IMG/VR virus record: IMGVR_UViG_3300034374_010178
Location: 1 to 29,526 of that record
DNA length: 29,526 nucleotides
Origin: a virus
Reading direction: 5' to 3' (one strand)
Both the position numbers and the translations under genes were made by a program. The first letter of the stretch is position 1. Each line of letters starts with the position of its first letter. The notes below the pieces were generated by a model. That model did not search any database. It was not told the origin of the DNA and saw nothing but the letters and a program-made list of their open reading frames with translations. This document shows, piece after piece, positions 17,056 through 23,240 of this stretch.

Positions 17056-17066
17056 GGAGTAAAACA

Positions 17067-17279
17067 ATGGATAGATTTTCAGGCAGTTTTAAAGATTTTT
17101 TAAATTTATTAAAAATTGGGTCACATAATACTTGCGACAAAAAAAATAATAAAAACAAAGATAATGCAACAAATAAAAATATAGATAATAACTGTAACAA
17201 TATTCGAAATACAAACTATATTGAAGTAAATATTGATTTTATATATGAAAATCATTCAGTTAATTTTTCACTAAATTAA
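17067..17279 (+). CDS. Asn/Lys-rich hypothetical protein
   Basis: A 70-aa protein with AAGGAG upstream of the ATG at 17067. Residues 20-50 are a low-complexity run of Asn, Lys and Asp, while the ends (SGSFKDFLNLLKIGS and VNIDFIYENHSVNFSLN) look structured. It follows the HTH gene by 11 bases, so they are probably co-transcribed. I recognise no function. Confidence 0.5.
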   Translation: MDRFSGSFKDFLNLLKIGSHNTCDKKNNKNKDNATNKNIDNNCNNIRNTNYIEVNIDFIYENHSVNFSLN

Positions 17280-17294
17280 GACAATACAAATAAT

Positions 17295-17711
17295 ATGAAA
17301 AATTTATATATATATATATTATTATTTATTTATTTATTTATTACTAGCAATATTTTATGCACCACAAAAATAAATTTAAATGTAAAAATGTATTCTGGCA
17401 TAGAAATCGGTAAAATTGAAAATGGAAATGGATTTATGAACTTAAAATACTTTGATATTGCAATTAAAAACAAAAAGTTTAAATCTGAATTTACACTAAA
17501 TACTGGTTTTACATCAAATAGAAAATCATTATTAAAATACAATCATTTTATTAACACATTTAGAAACAAAACCACTTATTACATAACAAATAATTTAGGT
17601 ATATTTTTCTCTACATCATTTTCAAATAAAATACAAGGTAGGAATAATTACGTATCATTTTTCACAGAAGATAACTATCAATCGATAGGCATTGATTTTA
17701 TATTTATGTAA
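17295..17711 (+). CDS. Secreted or outer-membrane-like small protein
   Basis: A 138-aa protein with a clear N-terminal signal-type segment (KNLYIYILLFIYLFITSNIL) and possible cleavage after residue 22-23. The mature part alternates polar and hydrophobic residues in strand-like blocks (FMNLKYFDIAIKN, FKSEFTLNTGFTS, NLGIFFSTSF) and ends SIGIDFIFM, close to the aromatic ending of outer-membrane beta barrels. No strong ribosome site is visible. An early exported beta-rich protein could alter the host surface, for instance superinfection exclusion, but this is inference. Its 3' end overlaps the convergent gene by 34 bases. Confidence 0.55.
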   Translation: MKNLYIYILLFIYLFITSNILCTTKINLNVKMYSGIEIGKIENGNGFMNLKYFDIAIKNKKFKSEFTLNTGFTSNRKSLLKYNHFINTFRNKTTYYITNNLGIFFSTSFSNKIQGRNNYVSFFTEDNYQSIGIDFIFM

Positions 17712-17911
17712 TGACGTTTTTCAAGGTATTTAATAGCGGCCTTTAACTCATAAATACAAATCTTATCTTCTAGCTCCATATCATTTATAGCATCATCTAG
17801 TTCATCAATTGCATCTTTTGCTTTTTTGTACACATCTAAAAGTTCTGGAACTGCCACAATCGCTTTTTTATCTTCATAAACTGGCGGCTCTCCACAGCAA
17901 TTCGTTGTCAT
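17678..17911 (-). CDS. Hypothetical acidic helical protein (possible frameshifted extension)
   Basis: A 77-aa protein beginning MTTNCCGEPPVYEDKK and then predicted helix (LDVYKKAKDAIDELDDAINDME). The ATG at 17911 has only a weak GGAA upstream. The frame stays open upstream for 17 more codons (PKPVEFDPFGIKDS-) without a start codon. An ATG at 17975, two bases after the previous stop, opens a short frame (MFVITPIP-) that would join this frame by a +1 shift at the C5 run (plus-strand 17951-17955). A 98-aa product, or a one-base sequence error, is possible. Function unknown; it is the last gene of the leftward replication operon. Confidence 0.6.
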   Translation of the reverse strand: MTTNCCGEPPVYEDKKAIVAVPELLDVYKKAKDAIDELDDAINDMELEDKICIYELKAAIKYLEKRHYINIKSMPID

Positions 17912-17931
17912 GCTATCTTTAATTCCAAAGG

Positions 17932-17945
17932 GGTCGAATTCGACC
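17932..17945. repeat. Perfect 14-bp palindrome in a G-rich patch
   Basis: GGTCGAATTCGACC is a perfect palindrome within 17930-17962, which holds G runs of 4, 2, 5 and 4 and is far more GC-rich than its surroundings. It may simply reflect a Pro-rich coding segment of the extended 17678 gene, or it may be a protein-binding site or folded structure. Nothing else in the window repeats it. Confidence 0.45.
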
Positions 17946-17977
17946 GGTTTGGGGGATCGGGGTTATCACAAACATTG

Positions 17978-18280
17978 TTAATTATTAGTATTATCGCGCT
18001 CAGAAAGCATGGCATCGGAAACTCTATACGAAGCAATTGCGTAAGCTTCTTCTGAATGAACCCTTTTCCCGTCACTAAATAACTCAGTTGCTGGATTAGA
18101 AAGCATTCCTTTTAAAGCCATACCAGCAAACCAATCTCTTAATGTCATACATTCTGAATAAAATCCTGTATCAGGACTATTTGAACTTGTAAAAGCTTGT
18201 ATCTCAGTATTTTTTTTAAGCATTTCTTTGTATTCTTCGATTTGAAGTTGTTGTTTAGCTATTAGTTGATCTTTGGTCAT
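17978..18280 (-). CDS. Conserved phage hypothetical protein (MTLRDWFAG type)
   Basis: A 100-aa protein. The N-terminal 30 residues are a basic coiled coil (QLIAKQQLQIEEYKEMLKKN). The C-terminal half has the pattern MTLRDWFAGMALKGML, then AYAIASYRVSDAMLSERDN, familiar from many proteobacterial phages and prophages (LRDYFA...AYAxADAMLxxR); no function is established to my knowledge. The ATG at 18280 overlaps the TGA of the tiny Cys-rich gene by four bases (ATGA), so translation is probably coupled. Confidence 0.7.
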   Translation of the reverse strand: MTKDQLIAKQQLQIEEYKEMLKKNTEIQAFTSSNSPDTGFYSECMTLRDWFAGMALKGMLSNPATELFSDGKRVHSEEAYAIASYRVSDAMLSERDNTNN

Positions 18281-18369
18281 CTTCTCTCACACTCTTTCTG
18301 ACAAGCTATACAAATCATCTTACCTTTTTTTGTTTTTTTCGTTTTTGCATCGCAACATTTTGAACTCAT
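18277..18369 (-). CDS. Cys-rich microprotein (possible zinc ribbon)
   Basis: A 30-aa frame from the ATG at 18369, with AAAGG about ten bases upstream and ATGA overlap with the next gene. Cysteines lie at 5, 6, 20, 23 and 27 (CC-x13-C-x2-C-x3-C) with a Lys-rich middle, enough for a small zinc site. Cys-rich peptides of this size occur in phage early operons and are often missed. Function unknown; a nucleic-acid-binding or host-factor-binding role is conjecture. Confidence 0.55.
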   Translation of the reverse strand: MSSKCCDAKTKKTKKGKMICIACQKECERR

Positions 18370-18533
18370 TTAAATACCTTTCTTATATAATTTAATTTTG
18401 ACCATATCGAGCATATGTTCTAAATGGTTTCCAATGGAATTTTAAACTCATTTACATAACTCCATGAAAATCTCATCTTAGGATTCTTTTGATAGAAATT
18501 GTGGTAAGAATTTCCTTACATCATCAAAGTTTT

Positions 18534-18671
18534 TTACATAATTTCCCATATTTTTTCACTAATAACATTTGCTATTTCTGGTTCTATATCTTCGGATTCC
18601 GAAACCATTTTGTTAGCTAGTTGAGTTAAAATATGTACAACTTTCAATATATTTATATTTGTTAAAATCAT
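18534..18671 (-). CDS. Small hypothetical protein in the replication operon
   Basis: A 45-aa frame whose ATG at 18671 directly abuts the TAA of the upstream gene (TAAATG), so coupled translation is plausible. The N terminus (MILTNINILKVVHILTQLANK) is amphipathic helix, the middle acidic (SESEDIEPE), and the end helical again (IANVISEKIWEIM). No independent ribosome site is visible. No family is recognised. The following 160 bases (18370-18533) contain only overlapping frames of 11-23 codons that I do not call. Confidence 0.4.
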   Translation of the reverse strand: MILTNINILKVVHILTQLANKMVSESEDIEPEIANVISEKIWEIM

Positions 18672-19148
18672 TTAATCTAGTAATTTTATACTATTATTTT
18701 CTAGTAATTGTATATTTTTATCTTTATTATAAAACAAATAAAACTCCCATATTTTACGAACTTCTTTCAATGTAAAACTAAACTCTTTTGTAGTTTCAAA
18801 ACGTAAATCACGCCCAATTTTTTTTAAAACTAAGGCAACGTCGTCATCTACAACAAAACCAGTGTATTGCTTTTTGAATCGTTCTAAAAAAGATTGAAAT
18901 TTAATTTCTTTTTCGTCATCTTCACTTAAATTATATCTATTAGCATGTTTAATGATATTACTTGGTCTTGGCATATATTGACTATCATTATTTTTAACTA
19001 AATATCTAATTGATTTTACAACATTTTGTATTTCTTCATCAATCAAAAAATCTATATAAGATTTAAACATTTCTTTATCTTTGTTCAATGGATCTTTTTC
19101 ATACGCTCTAAACATTGAATTTAATGCTGAGATCAATTCTTTACTCAT
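18672..19148 (-). CDS. Possible helicase loader / replication accessory protein
   Basis: A 158-aa protein directly after the O-like initiator gene, where lambda P and G39P-type loaders sit. An early region (FRAYEKDPLNKDKEMFKSYI then EEIQNVVKSIRYLVKNN) followed by MPRPSNIIKHANR resembles the N-terminal domain of phage helicase loaders and inhibitors (a short helical bundle, then a PxPxxI motif). There is no Walker A, so it is not a DnaC-type ATPase. The ATG at 19148 has GAGGG upstream. The function is inferred mainly from position and this weak pattern. Confidence 0.55.
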   Translation of the reverse strand: MSKELISALNSMFRAYEKDPLNKDKEMFKSYIDFLIDEEIQNVVKSIRYLVKNNDSQYMPRPSNIIKHANRYNLSEDDEKEIKFQSFLERFKKQYTGFVVDDDVALVLKKIGRDLRFETTKEFSFTLKEVRKIWEFYLFYNKDKNIQLLENNSIKLLD

Positions 19149-19150
19149 AT

Positions 19151-19966
19151 TTACCCTCTTTTCTGTAATTCATTAACAAACTCATATATCTCATTCACAG
19201 ATTCTGTTTCGTATTGTTCGTTATTTTTTTTATTAACGATTTTATTGTAATTATTCTCACTGTACCTTAATAGCCAATTCCTAGAGGCCGCTACCCAGCT
19301 CTTCATTGGCTTTCCTGCAACTTTCCACCCGTTAGATTCATAATAGTTGAAAAATTGCTCTGACTGCAAAAATAAAGCCCTCTCATTAACATTTAGACTC
19401 TTAGAAAATGCATATTTAGATATTTCTTTAAAAATATCATTAATTTCAGGCTTAACAAACTTTTTCTTTTTATCGATACTTTCAAAAATATTAAATTGCT
19501 CATTTTTATCACTTTCTTTTTTAGATATTAATTTATTAATATCTTTTTTCTTTATATTATTATCATTCTTATCATTATTGTTTGTGCGCGCTATCGTTTC
19601 ACTATCGTTTCGCCATCGTTTCGCTATCGTTTCGCTATCGTTTCTTGATTCTTGATATTTATCATAATTTACGCACGAAATTAACGTTCCTTTTCCGATC
19701 GCTATCGTTTCGATCATTGAATCATTTTGTAAAAATTTTATTGCACGTGTGATTGTCGATCTATGAATATTAATTTGCTCTGATAATTTACTAAGAGAAG
19801 TATAAAAAGACCCCCTTTTTATCAATGTTTTTTGATTATTGATAATGATACTCTTATCTTTATGATTACATCTAAGTAAAATCTGAATAAATACTAAAAA
19901 ATATGATTGATTTGTCATTAAATGATGATCTAATAATGATCGATGAAGTTTTATATAACCCTCCAT
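19151..19966 (-). CDS. Replication initiator (lambda O-like) carrying the origin
   Basis: A 271-aa protein. Residues 1-105 form a winged helix typical of phage replication initiators: YIKLHRSLLDHHLMTNQSYF, LIKRGSFYTSLSKLSEQINI, HRSTITRAIKFLQNDSMIE and ISCVNYDKYQ. Residues 105-165 are a polar linker with an 11-residue duplicated segment (NDSETIAKRWR / NDSETIARTNN) encoded by DNA iterons. The C terminus contains a basic helical domain with a SWVAASRNWLLRYSE segment common to O and DnaD-like initiators. It should bind the iterons and recruit loader and host helicase. SD GGGGG precedes the ATG at 19966. Confidence 0.8.
   Translation of the reverse strand: MEGYIKLHRSLLDHHLMTNQSYFLVFIQILLRCNHKDKSIIINNQKTLIKRGSFYTSLSKLSEQINIHRSTITRAIKFLQNDSMIETIAIGKGTLISCVNYDKYQESRNDSETIAKRWRNDSETIARTNNNDKNDNNIKKKDINKLISKKESDKNEQFNIFESIDKKKKFVKPEINDIFKEISKYAFSKSLNVNERALFLQSEQFFNYYESNGWKVAGKPMKSWVAASRNWLLRYSENNYNKIVNKKNNEQYETESVNEIYEFVNELQKRG
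19500..19711. other. Putative origin of replication
   Basis: Six copies of an 11-bp iteron (consensus GCTATCGTTTC) flank the middle of the initiator gene: five in tandem at 19590-19644 and one at 19701-19711 inside the imperfect palindrome GATCG...CGATC. The adjoining 19500-19589 is nearly all A/T and pyrimidine-biased, a candidate unwinding element. Iterons plus an AT-rich tract inside an O-like gene is exactly the lambdoid arrangement. Binding and origin function are inferred. Confidence 0.75.
19590..19644. repeat. Five tandem 11-bp iterons
   Basis: The five units are GCTATCGTTTC, ACTATCGTTTC, GCCATCGTTTC, GCTATCGTTTC and GCTATCGTTTC: exact spacing, two single-base variants. Because 11 is not a multiple of three, coding is preserved only over 33 bp (three units), which explains the 11-residue protein repeat. 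The spacing is one helical turn, so a regular protein array on one face of the helix is likely. Confidence 0.9.
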
Positions 19967-19968
19967 AT

Positions 19969-20139
19969 TTACCCCCGTTTTTTAGAATATTCTCTTAGCC
20001 AATTCATTACCGAATCTAATTCAAAAAGATTTTTTCCGCCCATTCTAAAAACTGGCATACCGAATTTTATGAATTTGTAGATTGTTGTATTCTTGTATTT
20101 TATTTTTTTCTCTAATTCTTTTATTGTTAATAATTCCAT
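19969..20139 (-). CDS. Small excisionase/AlpA-type HTH protein
   Basis: A 56-aa protein from the ATG at 20139, supported by AGGAG ten bases upstream. The sequence MELLTIKELEKKIKYKNTTI, then FGMPVFRMGGKNLFELDSVM and NWL is the MerR-like winged HTH of excisionase and AlpA proteins (HTH_17). It is the first gene of the leftward replication operon and ends two bases before the initiator start. A regulator of the divergent promoters at 20171-20252 is the most natural role. No integrase is present, so excision is unlikely. Confidence 0.75.
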   Translation of the reverse strand: MELLTIKELEKKIKYKNTTIYKFIKFGMPVFRMGGKNLFELDSVMNWLREYSKKRG

Positions 20140-20170
20140 TTTTTATACTCCTGTTTTAGTTATTAACAAT

Positions 20171-20199
20171 ACTATACAATAAACAATTGTGAATTACAA
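20171..20199 (-). promoter_or_regulatory. Leftward replication promoter with overlapping dyad
   Basis: On the minus strand TTGTAA (20199-20194) and TATAGT (20176-20171) are spaced by 17 bp. The dyad ATTGT-N5-ACAAT (20186-20200) overlaps the -35 and spacer, and ACAAT occurs four times in 20166-20200. This promoter should drive the HTH, initiator and loader genes; the dyad is a possible repressor site. Confidence 0.55.
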
Positions 20200-20223
20200 T
20201 GTATTAATATAAATAAAAAACGG

Positions 20224-20252
20224 TTGACTTTTTTATTTATTACATATATTAT
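20224..20252 (+). promoter_or_regulatory. Rightward promoter for the recombination operon
   Basis: TTGACT (20224-20229), 17-bp spacer and TATTAT (20247-20252) make a good sigma-70-type promoter 32 bases before the ERF start. It faces away from the leftward promoter, with a 24-bp gap between their -35 boxes, so one regulator could control both. Confidence 0.65.
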
Positions 20253-20283
20253 AAATTCATTAAAAAACAAGGGAGTAAATATA

Positions 20284-20886
20284 ATGAAAGAATTATTAAG
20301 AAAACTACAAAAGGTTCAATCAGAGTTAAAATCTAAAAAAAAGAGGTATAATTCATTTGGTGAATATAAATATAGATCATGTGAGGATATCCTAGAAGAT
20401 GTCAAACCACTTCTTTTTGAAAATGGATTATTTATCTTAATTTCAGATGATATTGAATATTATCATGGTAGGCATTATGTTAAATCAACAATTAGTGTAT
20501 ATGATATTTCATCAAATACAGGTACTTTTTTAGAGGTACATGCATATGCAAGGGAGGAAGAATCAAAAAAAAAGATGGACGCAAGTCAAATAACTGGTTC
20601 AACGTCATCATATGCAAGAAAATACGCATTAAACGGCCTTTTTGCTATCGATGATGCAAAAGACAGTGATGCGACAAATAAACATGAAAATTACAAAAAA
20701 AAAGAAAAACAACATGTAAATGAAGATAAAAAAAGAGAATATCTAGAAAAAATGCAAAAATCTAATTCTATAGAAGAGTTAAAGGAATTATGGAGTAACG
20801 ATATTCCGCAAGAATATCGAATAGAATTATCATATGAAAAAAATATATTAAAAGAAAAACTTGATAAAGAAGCGAAAAGCAAATAG
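20284..20886 (+). CDS. erf: ERF-family single-strand annealing recombinase
   Basis: A 200-aa protein. The ERF domain covers about residues 1-125: LLRKLQKVQSELKSKKKRYN, FGEYKYRSCEDILEDVKPLL, the strand region HYVKSTISVYDISS, then MDASQITGSTSSYARKYALN and LFAIDDAKDSD. The C terminus is a Lys/Glu-rich coiled coil. ERF proteins anneal single strands made by the partner exonuclease. The ATG at 20284 is chosen because AAGGGAG lies just upstream; an upstream ATG at 20224 overlaps the promoter -35. Confidence 0.88.
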   Translation: MKELLRKLQKVQSELKSKKKRYNSFGEYKYRSCEDILEDVKPLLFENGLFILISDDIEYYHGRHYVKSTISVYDISSNTGTFLEVHAYAREEESKKKMDASQITGSTSSYARKYALNGLFAIDDAKDSDATNKHENYKKKEKQHVNEDKKREYLEKMQKSNSIEELKELWSNDIPQEYRIELSYEKNILKEKLDKEAKSK

Positions 20887-20896
20887 GTGAAATTTT

Positions 20897-21796
20897 ATGA
20901 AAGAATTAAACAAGTATAACTATATTATAGAAAAAGACACATTAACTATTTTTGATGAGGGGGAATTAAGATTAGATTCTATTTTAAATAAAAAAATAAA
21001 AAAATTAAACGCTCCTAATTCTGATGCGATTTATTGCCAAAATAACAATTTAACGGAATTAAACGCTCCTAATGCTAAAAGAATTTCTTGCTACAATAAC
21101 AAATTAACAGAATTAAACGCCCCTAATGCTAAAGGAATTTTTTGTTGGAATAACAATTTAACAGAATTAAATGCCCCGAACGCTAAAGGAATTGATTGTT
21201 CTTATAACAATTTAACAGAATTAAATGCCCCTAATGCTAAAGTAATTTATTGTTCTTATAACAATTTAACAGAATTAAATGCCCCGAACGCTAAAGAAAT
21301 TTATTGCTGGAATAACAAATTAACAGAATTAAACGCTACTAAGGCTGAGATAATTGATTGCCGTCATAACAAATTAACAGAATTAAACGCTACTAAGGCT
21401 GAGATAATTGATTGCCGTCATAACAAATTAACAGAATTAAACGCCCCTAATGCTAAAGTAATTTATTGTTCTTATAACAATTTAACAGAATTAAACGCAC
21501 CTAATGTTGAAAGAATTTATTGCTGTAATAACAAATTAACAGAATTAAACGCCCCTAATGCCAAAAGAATTTATTGTTCTTATAATAAATTAACAGAATT
21601 AAACGCCCCTAATGCTAAAATAATTGATTGCCGTCATAACAAATTAACAGAATTAAACGCCCCTAATGCTGAAAGAATTTATTGTTACAATAACAATTTA
21701 ACAGAATTAAACGTTCCGAATGCAGATTTAATTTATTGTTACAATAACAATTTAACAGAATTAAATGATACCAATACTAAGCTAGAATCTTGGTAA
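20897..21796 (+). CDS. LRR-like 18-residue repeat protein A
   Basis: A 299-aa solenoid. After a cap (KELNKYNYIIEKDTLTIFDE, then LDSILNKKIKK) come one partial, 13 full and one terminal partial repeat of consensus LTELNAPNAKxIYCxxNx. The pattern IxCxxNxLTxL is that of bacterial leucine-rich repeats, but the unit is only 18 residues and the Cys recurs at nearly every turn. There is no signal peptide, membrane segment or effector domain. It follows ERF by ten bases with AGGTGA upstream. A binding scaffold for a host protein or nucleic acid is plausible; the target is unknown. A paralogue lies at 24999. Confidence 0.8.
   Translation: MKELNKYNYIIEKDTLTIFDEGELRLDSILNKKIKKLNAPNSDAIYCQNNNLTELNAPNAKRISCYNNKLTELNAPNAKGIFCWNNNLTELNAPNAKGIDCSYNNLTELNAPNAKVIYCSYNNLTELNAPNAKEIYCWNNKLTELNATKAEIIDCRHNKLTELNATKAEIIDCRHNKLTELNAPNAKVIYCSYNNLTELNAPNVERIYCCNNKLTELNAPNAKRIYCSYNKLTELNAPNAKIIDCRHNKLTELNAPNAERIYCYNNNLTELNVPNADLIYCYNNNLTELNDTNTKLESW
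21314..21421 (+). repeat. Perfect tandem 54-bp duplication in repeat gene A
   Basis: Units 21314-21367 and 21368-21421 are identical, each encoding LTELNATKAEIIDCRHNK. Neighbouring units differ at several bases, so this is a recent unit duplication inside an older array. Confidence 0.9.
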
Positions 21797-21815
21797 CAAT
21801 TTAACAATATAATGG

Positions 21816-21844
21816 TTGATAATAAATTATTATTATGTTAAATT
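21816..21844 (+). promoter_or_regulatory. Early promoter, TGTTAAATT class (before the exonuclease)
   Basis: TTGATA (21816-21821), 17-bp spacer ending TGT, then TAAATT (21839-21844) followed by ATATAT. The block is nearly identical to those at 23820 and 24940 and sits 32 bases before the gene start at 21876. Confidence 0.7.
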
Positions 21845-21875
21845 ATATATGAATTAAAACAAGGGAGTTATAAAA

Positions 21876-22505
21876 ATGATAGTACATAAAATAGAGCAAA
21901 AAAGTGAAGAATGGAACGAGATTAGAAAAGGCAAGCTAACCGCCAGTAATTTTTCTAAAATATTAACAAAAACAGGCAAACTATCTTCACAATATATCGA
22001 TGTTATCTATGAAAATTTAGCAGAGTTGCATACATGCCAAAGTGAATACCAGCCTACAAATTTTTATATGGAAAGGGGGTTAGAATTAGAAGAATACGCT
22101 ATTTTAAACTATGAAAGTATATCAGGCGAAATAGTTGATAAAATTGGGTTTATTGAGTCTGAATGTGGTTTACTTGGGGTTTCACCCGACGGGTTGGTCG
22201 GTAAGGATGGTATTATTGAGGTTAAGTGTTTGATGCAAAAAAAACACATTGCTTTGTTACTTGGAGAATATAAAGAAATAGATACTTATATACCTCAGAT
22301 GCAATTCCAGTTGTTTGTATCTAAAAGGAAATGGGTTGATTTTATTTCTTATAATCCCGATTTTATAGAGCCTGAAAAAAGAATATTTATAAAAAGGATA
22401 TTTATTGATGAGGAATATCAGAAATTAATTTCAAAATCTATAGATCAATACAAAGAAAAATTTATTGAATTAAGTAATTTATTGGGTAAAAATAATATAT
22501 TTTAA
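21876..22505 (+). CDS. YqaJ-type phage exonuclease (lambda Exo-like)
   Basis: A 209-aa nuclease of the YqaJ/lambda exonuclease fold. Key features are WNEIRKGKLTASNFSKIL, ERGLELEEYA (Glu 69 to 73 region), LLGVSPDGLVGKDGIIEVKC with the PD-(D/E)XK set Asp 105, Glu 115 and Lys 117, and PQMQFQLFVSKRKWVDF. It chews 5' ends of double-stranded DNA to expose strands for ERF. It has its own promoter at 21816 and AAGGGAG before the ATG. The length is typical. Confidence 0.9.
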   Translation: MIVHKIEQKSEEWNEIRKGKLTASNFSKILTKTGKLSSQYIDVIYENLAELHTCQSEYQPTNFYMERGLELEEYAILNYESISGEIVDKIGFIESECGLLGVSPDGLVGKDGIIEVKCLMQKKHIALLLGEYKEIDTYIPQMQFQLFVSKRKWVDFISYNPDFIEPEKRIFIKRIFIDEEYQKLISKSIDQYKEKFIELSNLLGKNNIF

Positions 22506-22521
22506 AATAGGAGTAATAAAA

Positions 22522-22851
22522 ATGAATCAAGTAATTTTAATAGGTAATCTTACTCGCGATGTTGAGTGCAATGCTGTGAGTACAGGCGATTTAGTAGCCA
22601 AATTTTCTATAGCTGTAAATAGGGGGAAAGATCATGTTGACTTTATAAACTGCGAGGCATGGGGTAAATTAGCAGATAATCTAAATCAGTACTGTAAAAA
22701 GGGGTCAAAAATAGCGGTTATTGGATCGATTAGAGTAGATAATTATGAAAAAGATGGAGAAAAAAGAACATATTATAAAGTTAATTGTTTCTCTATTGAA
22801 TTTTTAAGTAAAAAAGAATTAACAGACAATAAGATAGAATCTGATTTCTAA
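22522..22851 (+). CDS. ssb: Single-stranded DNA-binding protein
   Basis: A 109-aa OB-fold SSB: MNQVILIGNLTRDVECNAVS, ATxx-like LVAKFSIAVNRG, VDFINCEAWGKLADNLNQYC, KKGSKIAVIGSIRVDNYEKD and YYKVNCFSIEFL. The C-terminal tail is short but ends ESDF, echoing the DDxxF protein-docking tip of bacterial SSBs. It protects single strands during replication and recombination. It lies 16 bases after the exonuclease with AGGAG upstream, so they form one transcript. Confidence 0.93.
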   Translation: MNQVILIGNLTRDVECNAVSTGDLVAKFSIAVNRGKDHVDFINCEAWGKLADNLNQYCKKGSKIAVIGSIRVDNYEKDGEKRTYYKVNCFSIEFLSKKELTDNKIESDF

Positions 22852-22853
22852 TA

Positions 22854-22884
22854 TGTGGACGGACAAGGGGGTGAACCGTCCACA
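22854..22884 (+). other. Strong stem-loop after ssb
   Basis: TGTGGACGG and CCGTCCACA pair perfectly over 9 bp around a 13-base loop containing AAGGGGGTG. It begins two bases after the ssb stop. There is no U-run after it, so it is not a classical rho-independent terminator. It may stabilise the upstream mRNA, act as a processing site, or expose the G-rich loop for protein or RNA binding. Confidence 0.6.
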
Positions 22885-22931
22885 AAAATAATTTAACATA
22901 ATTATCGATAAAATAAAATAAGAGGGTAATA

Positions 22932-23240
22932 ATGGTAGTGAATAAGATAAATAAATCAATTTTATCAGAAGCTTTGAGAATAACAGATGAAAGAATATTG
23001 ACTTATGGTGATCCAGTGGAAAATTTGGAAAATATAGCTAAATTATGGAATACATATATAAAATCAAAAAAAATAAATTATGAAAATGATTTATGTATTA
23101 TTACTAGCAAAGATGTGGCTATGATGATGGTTTTATTGAAAGTAGCACGAGAATTAAACTCAACTAATAAAGATAATTTAATAGATATAGCTGGATACTG
23201 TCGTTTAGCGTCTGTAATAGAGGGGTTTGAAAATATATAA
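22932..23240 (+). CDS. DUF6378-like phage protein
   Basis: A 102-aa protein with the pattern ALRITDERILTYGDPVENLE, IAKLWNTYI, SKDVAMMMVLLKVAREL and KDNLIDIAGYCRLAS. This matches a small all-helical family (DUF6378) frequent in phages near nucleotide-metabolism and recombination genes. Its conserved acidic residues and MazG-like helical layout suggest a nucleotide-related role, but no activity is established to my knowledge. GAGGG precedes the ATG at 22932. Confidence 0.75.
   Translation: MVVNKINKSILSEALRITDERILTYGDPVENLENIAKLWNTYIKSKKINYENDLCIITSKDVAMMMVLLKVARELNSTNKDNLIDIAGYCRLASVIEGFENI

Noticed and set aside
18370-18533. Chain of overlapping frames of 11-23 codons
   Set aside because: Some look protein-like, but none has a convincing ribosome site or motif; they may be decayed gene remnants.
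21003-21780. Regular DNA repeats resembling a CRISPR array or minisatellite
   Set aside because: The 54-bp period is exactly 18 codons, the frame is open throughout, and there are no unique spacers between constant repeats; it is a coding repeat.
22853-22891. 12-codon frame spanning the stem-loop after ssb
   Set aside because: There is no ribosome site and the frame is short enough to arise by chance; the stem is the stronger signal.
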